Positions 1 to 64,000 of a stretch of 64,000 bases of DNA are shown here, piece by piece. Position 1 is the stretch's first letter. Each line of letters opens with the position of its first letter. Source of the stretch: Chrysemys picta bellii (Eukaryota > Chordata > Testudines > Emydidae); contig NC_088797.1 in NCBI RefSeq assembly GCF_011386835.1, positions 34,967,583 to 35,031,582 on the forward strand, read 5' to 3'. The notes beneath the pieces were generated by a model. The model was given only the letters and a program-made list of their open reading frames with translations, ran no database searches and was not told the DNA's origin. The translations under genes were made by a program, and so were the position numbers.

Positions 1-2480
1 ACATACCTCTTCATAAAGCAAGGTAAGCCTGTTCTCGGCTGCTTAGTATAGCTAAATATAGACTTTTCAAAGGACCACTTTAGAGCCTAATCCATACCTT
101 TACTAAGCTTGACAAGTTGAAAGCAGTGGCATAAGCAGCTGATGCAGCTTTTTGGAGATATGAATGCTACAATTCTGTTTTACTTGTGCTAATTTATGAG
201 GTTTGTTTAAATTCTCTGATGGCTAATCTGGCATTTTACTGCCGGTAAAATCCTTGACCCTAATGATCTGGACTGTCGTGATGATTTTCCTGTCCTTAAT
301 TTTTTTCTGTAGGTTTCCAAGTCAACAATTTAGAGAGATCAATTTCTTTTGTATTTGTTGAAGTACTAGAGCAATGCCAACAGATACAGCCATATCTATA
401 TTTTTACAGAGGGGTCAAAATTTTTTTTATTGCCATACCAACCATACCAACCAGATAATGCTAGCAGTACAACTCAGGGGCTGGACCTTCAAACATATGG
501 GCTAACGTGGTAGAACTTGTTTTGCACTGATCCACTTCTCCTCTCCCTCGCACTATTATAACTTTTAGCATTCACATTATTTAGGGTTCTTTCAGCGGAA
601 AAGCATGTTTTGTATTATTTTGGTTGCAGAGATTAGATGAACATATACAGCTCAACTCCGAATGAGCCTGGGATACTGTCCACATAGCGAGTCACATTTT
701 GTTAGTGCAAGTGTTGAAACACAGTCAAGAAGATTTCTGGCAGAAATTGGACAACATTTTTTGAGATGGTAGTCAATAACCATGCTAAAGGAAGCCATGC
801 CATAGACCACCTCCTAGTGCAGATGTTTTTAATGTGGTAGTCACAGGGTTTGTAATCATGTTAGGTATGGATGTGAGTTGTGTTAAAATGGGTTTCAAAA
901 ATGGTTTCAGGCACACTTTTACAAACACTAGTGTGGTCAGGGCTTTAGTGCATTTCAGGAGTCAAATATTTCTCCATCCAGGTTTTAGTAAGACTCTCCT
1001 CCTTCCCCAGATATTACAAGGAGATGGCCCATGCTGGTACTGATGTAGTTGAGTGACTTGGGAGAGCATAATTTTATTGGCACAAGTGGCACTGTGACAA
1101 ACCCCTATTGCCTGTCTCTGTGAAAGGGAAGTTAACTCATTTTTATAGTGGAGGAATGCACTCAGCTTTATCAATAGTCAGTTAAAGATTGTGGATCAGA
1201 TTCTGACCCACAATATGTCCCCTTTGCGCCGAGCTCTACAGCTGAGGAGTTTCCTGGATCTAGCCCATCCTCTTTCCTCTGGCATGGGGTGGGGAGCATA
1301 CCCAGCAGAAGGGTTACAGTCAGGGCACTCTGGCAATCCCTGGCTGGTGTAACAGCCCTTTGGGGCCGTTTCAACTAGTGTACGTTAGAGGAATCCTGAG
1401 ACTGTCTAATTTATGTTGGGGACTGAACTAGTCCCTGGCAGCCCAGGGGATCAAGGCAAAGATGGTATAGATCTACCTTTGTCTCTCCCCCCACCTTGGG
1501 TCCTGTGTTGAGCACAGTTTCTATGGAAGAAGGAATGGGGGGCTGTATCCTTAGGTTCCCAGCCTGATTCATGGAGGATTTGAAGTTCTCTTTTCTGTGC
1601 TTCAAATTTGCCTTACATAGTCTAGGCTGTTTTAGGCAGAACAAGCATGAAAAAAATCCTGTTTGCCTTTGCTCCATGTGGAGTTCGATTGTTTGGCTGG
1701 CTGCTCCCTACTTTGACTATACAACAACTTCTTATCTTGGGTACTTCATTCCTTTGTAATTTAGTTTTGTTTTCCTCCTAGTGCTCTAGTCTGCCGTTGG
1801 ATTGCATTCACACAGCATGCCCGCAGGCTGCACTGTATTGTTACATATGTTGTGACATCCAAAATAATCTCAGTGGGTGTTCCGAGCAGCTGCCACAATA
1901 CAACCTATTTTGGCAGCCAAAAGTGCAGTGAGCTTTGTGTGTCACCCTTTCCTTCTCTTCTTCATAATATTGTAACAGAGATGGAATCTACTTATGTTGT
2001 GCATGTTATATATTATTGTGTCCCTACCACTTGCCAACATTGCCCTACTGTCTAACAACTGTCCATAGGTATTTTGTAAAAGGGTTTGTGTTTTGTTTAT
2101 TGTCTTTGGGGTGGATTGAATTTCCAGAACGGTGTGTAGATGGGAATATTATTTTGTCCCAGCCAGCTAATGTGGTCTTTGTGAATGGAGCAAAGAAATT
2201 TTAATCAGAGTCTCTACCACTCTGTAAGGGAGGCCCATATTGAACTGGCAAACAAGTGTCTGGGAGACACCTCTTTCAGTACTAGACCAGCAGTGTAGGC
2301 TGCAGTGACATTTGGCCTGACCTTATGCACACAGAAGAGGTTCATCACATTTTCCCTTGATATACCCTTAGTGATTAACATGGCTGCATATTAATTGCAA
2401 AGTTAAAATTTTGATCACTTTGTATATTTGCACCTTTAGAGCCAGACTGAGGATGGTCTATTTTTTTTTTAATATTTTAG
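1..2480 (+). other. Upstream PHF2 intron, 3' part
   Basis: Intronic sequence preceding the first exon seen. It is AT-rich, with no credible coding ORF. The intron ends in a T-run polypyrimidine tract and AG at 2479-2480. I see no promoter or CpG-island character, so the transcription start lies upstream of the window. Confidence 0.8.
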
Positions 2481-63161
<60,681 letters not shown>

Positions 63162-64000
63162 GCAAGTCCATTATGTCTTGGATGTTCAGACTCAGGGCGG
63201 ATATTTCAAATTGAAAACCTAGAAAAGAACAACGGGATTTTATTATTTTTACCATAAAGATTGTGCTCGTCTAGATTTCTCAGTTGAGAGACTAACTTTT
63301 TTTTTAAAATAGTTCCACTGTAGTGAACACTAAGTTGAATCTAACACATTCTAGACGTTTCTCTTCAGCTACCTTTTAAAAATAAAAGTAATCTCCTGTA
63401 GGTTGTAGGTATCTTTTACATCGTGCCGGTGAAGTCGATGATGTATTGCTAGTATTATGATGATGTAGTGGAGAAATCTTGCAGTTCTGAGGCAGCCCAC
63501 ACCTTATATATATAAAGCATTAAAAAAGAAAATAGAGAATATAAACTATTCCCCCAGTTTCCATCAAAAGCTCAGTAAAACTGCTCAGTATAACTGCTAG
63601 GAACAGTTTCTGTGCTGTGCCTTACAGGAAGTGCCACCTTTTACGGTGCCCAGATTGTGGGCCAATTGGGGGCCAGTGCAGCTCCTGGTGTATATTGGAG
63701 TGCTCCAGGGCTGTTCTAATTTACAGCAGCCTGACCCGGGCTGTCTGTTGAGCCACCCAGAATGTGCTACCTGCTACACTAGTGGGGCTAGGATGGACAG
63801 GGTTAGGGTTGCTTATGGGAGCCTTGTACAGCACCTGCCCTGGAAGAATTCTCCCTTGGCCAGGTGGGCTGGGAAGAGTTTGTGGAAAATCCCTATGAAG
63901 CATTTTGCCTGTTCATTTGGAATACATTCACATTCCATGAATGGTTGATTTTTCATTAAATGTGGACAATTTTGGAAAATCGGGAGGAGAAATGGGTTTC
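63162..64000 (+). other. PHF2 intron after W18, 5' part
   Basis: Intron beginning GCAAGT. No repeat family recognised with confidence; 63640-63900 is somewhat GC-richer. No exon-like ORF. Confidence 0.75.

Overview
The window is vertebrate nuclear DNA. It is a large internal piece of one gene, PHF2 (a PHD-finger and JmjC-domain protein of the KDM7 histone demethylase family), on the + strand. Eighteen consecutive coding exons lie between 2481 and 63161. Every exon has usable splice sites and all phases agree: 2606 coding bases, or 868 complete codons plus one leading and one trailing base. The first exon (N-terminal half of the PHD finger, promoter) lies upstream of the window and the last exons (C-terminal part) lie downstream. 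I found no second host gene.

Organism: the protein is very close to mammalian PHF2, but the introns carry sauropsid-type repeats. These are CR1 LINE fragments, Penelope-like ends, ancient MIR-type SINEs, several hAT-like non-autonomous elements and many palindromic MITEs. Together these fit a turtle best; a crocodilian is less likely. No mammalian L1 or Alu elements are seen.

Layout: 1-2480 is the upstream intron. 2481-2566 and 8809-8923 encode the end of the PHD finger and the linker. 18565-34308 holds seven exons for the JmjC region and the helical part after it, including the metal-site residues. 37599-47258 encodes the basic, proline- and lysine-rich middle region. 57488-63161 holds two exons of the acidic, serine-rich region, the last followed by a GC rather than GT donor. 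The two largest introns are about 9.6 kb (8924-18564) and 10.2 kb (47259-57487).

The main non-host coding sequence is a decayed 563-codon reading frame on the minus strand (17929-16241). It is interrupted by two TGA stops and flanked by diverged inverted repeats, so it looks like a dead DNA transposon of a family I cannot name with certainty. Other notable structures are a CR1 split by a 285-bp MITE whose sister copy lies in inverse orientation 27 kb away, a MITE nested in another MITE, a CpG-rich minisatellite block inside an intron, and a near-perfect 77-bp inverted repeat. I found no evidence for a new biological system beyond this transposon biology.
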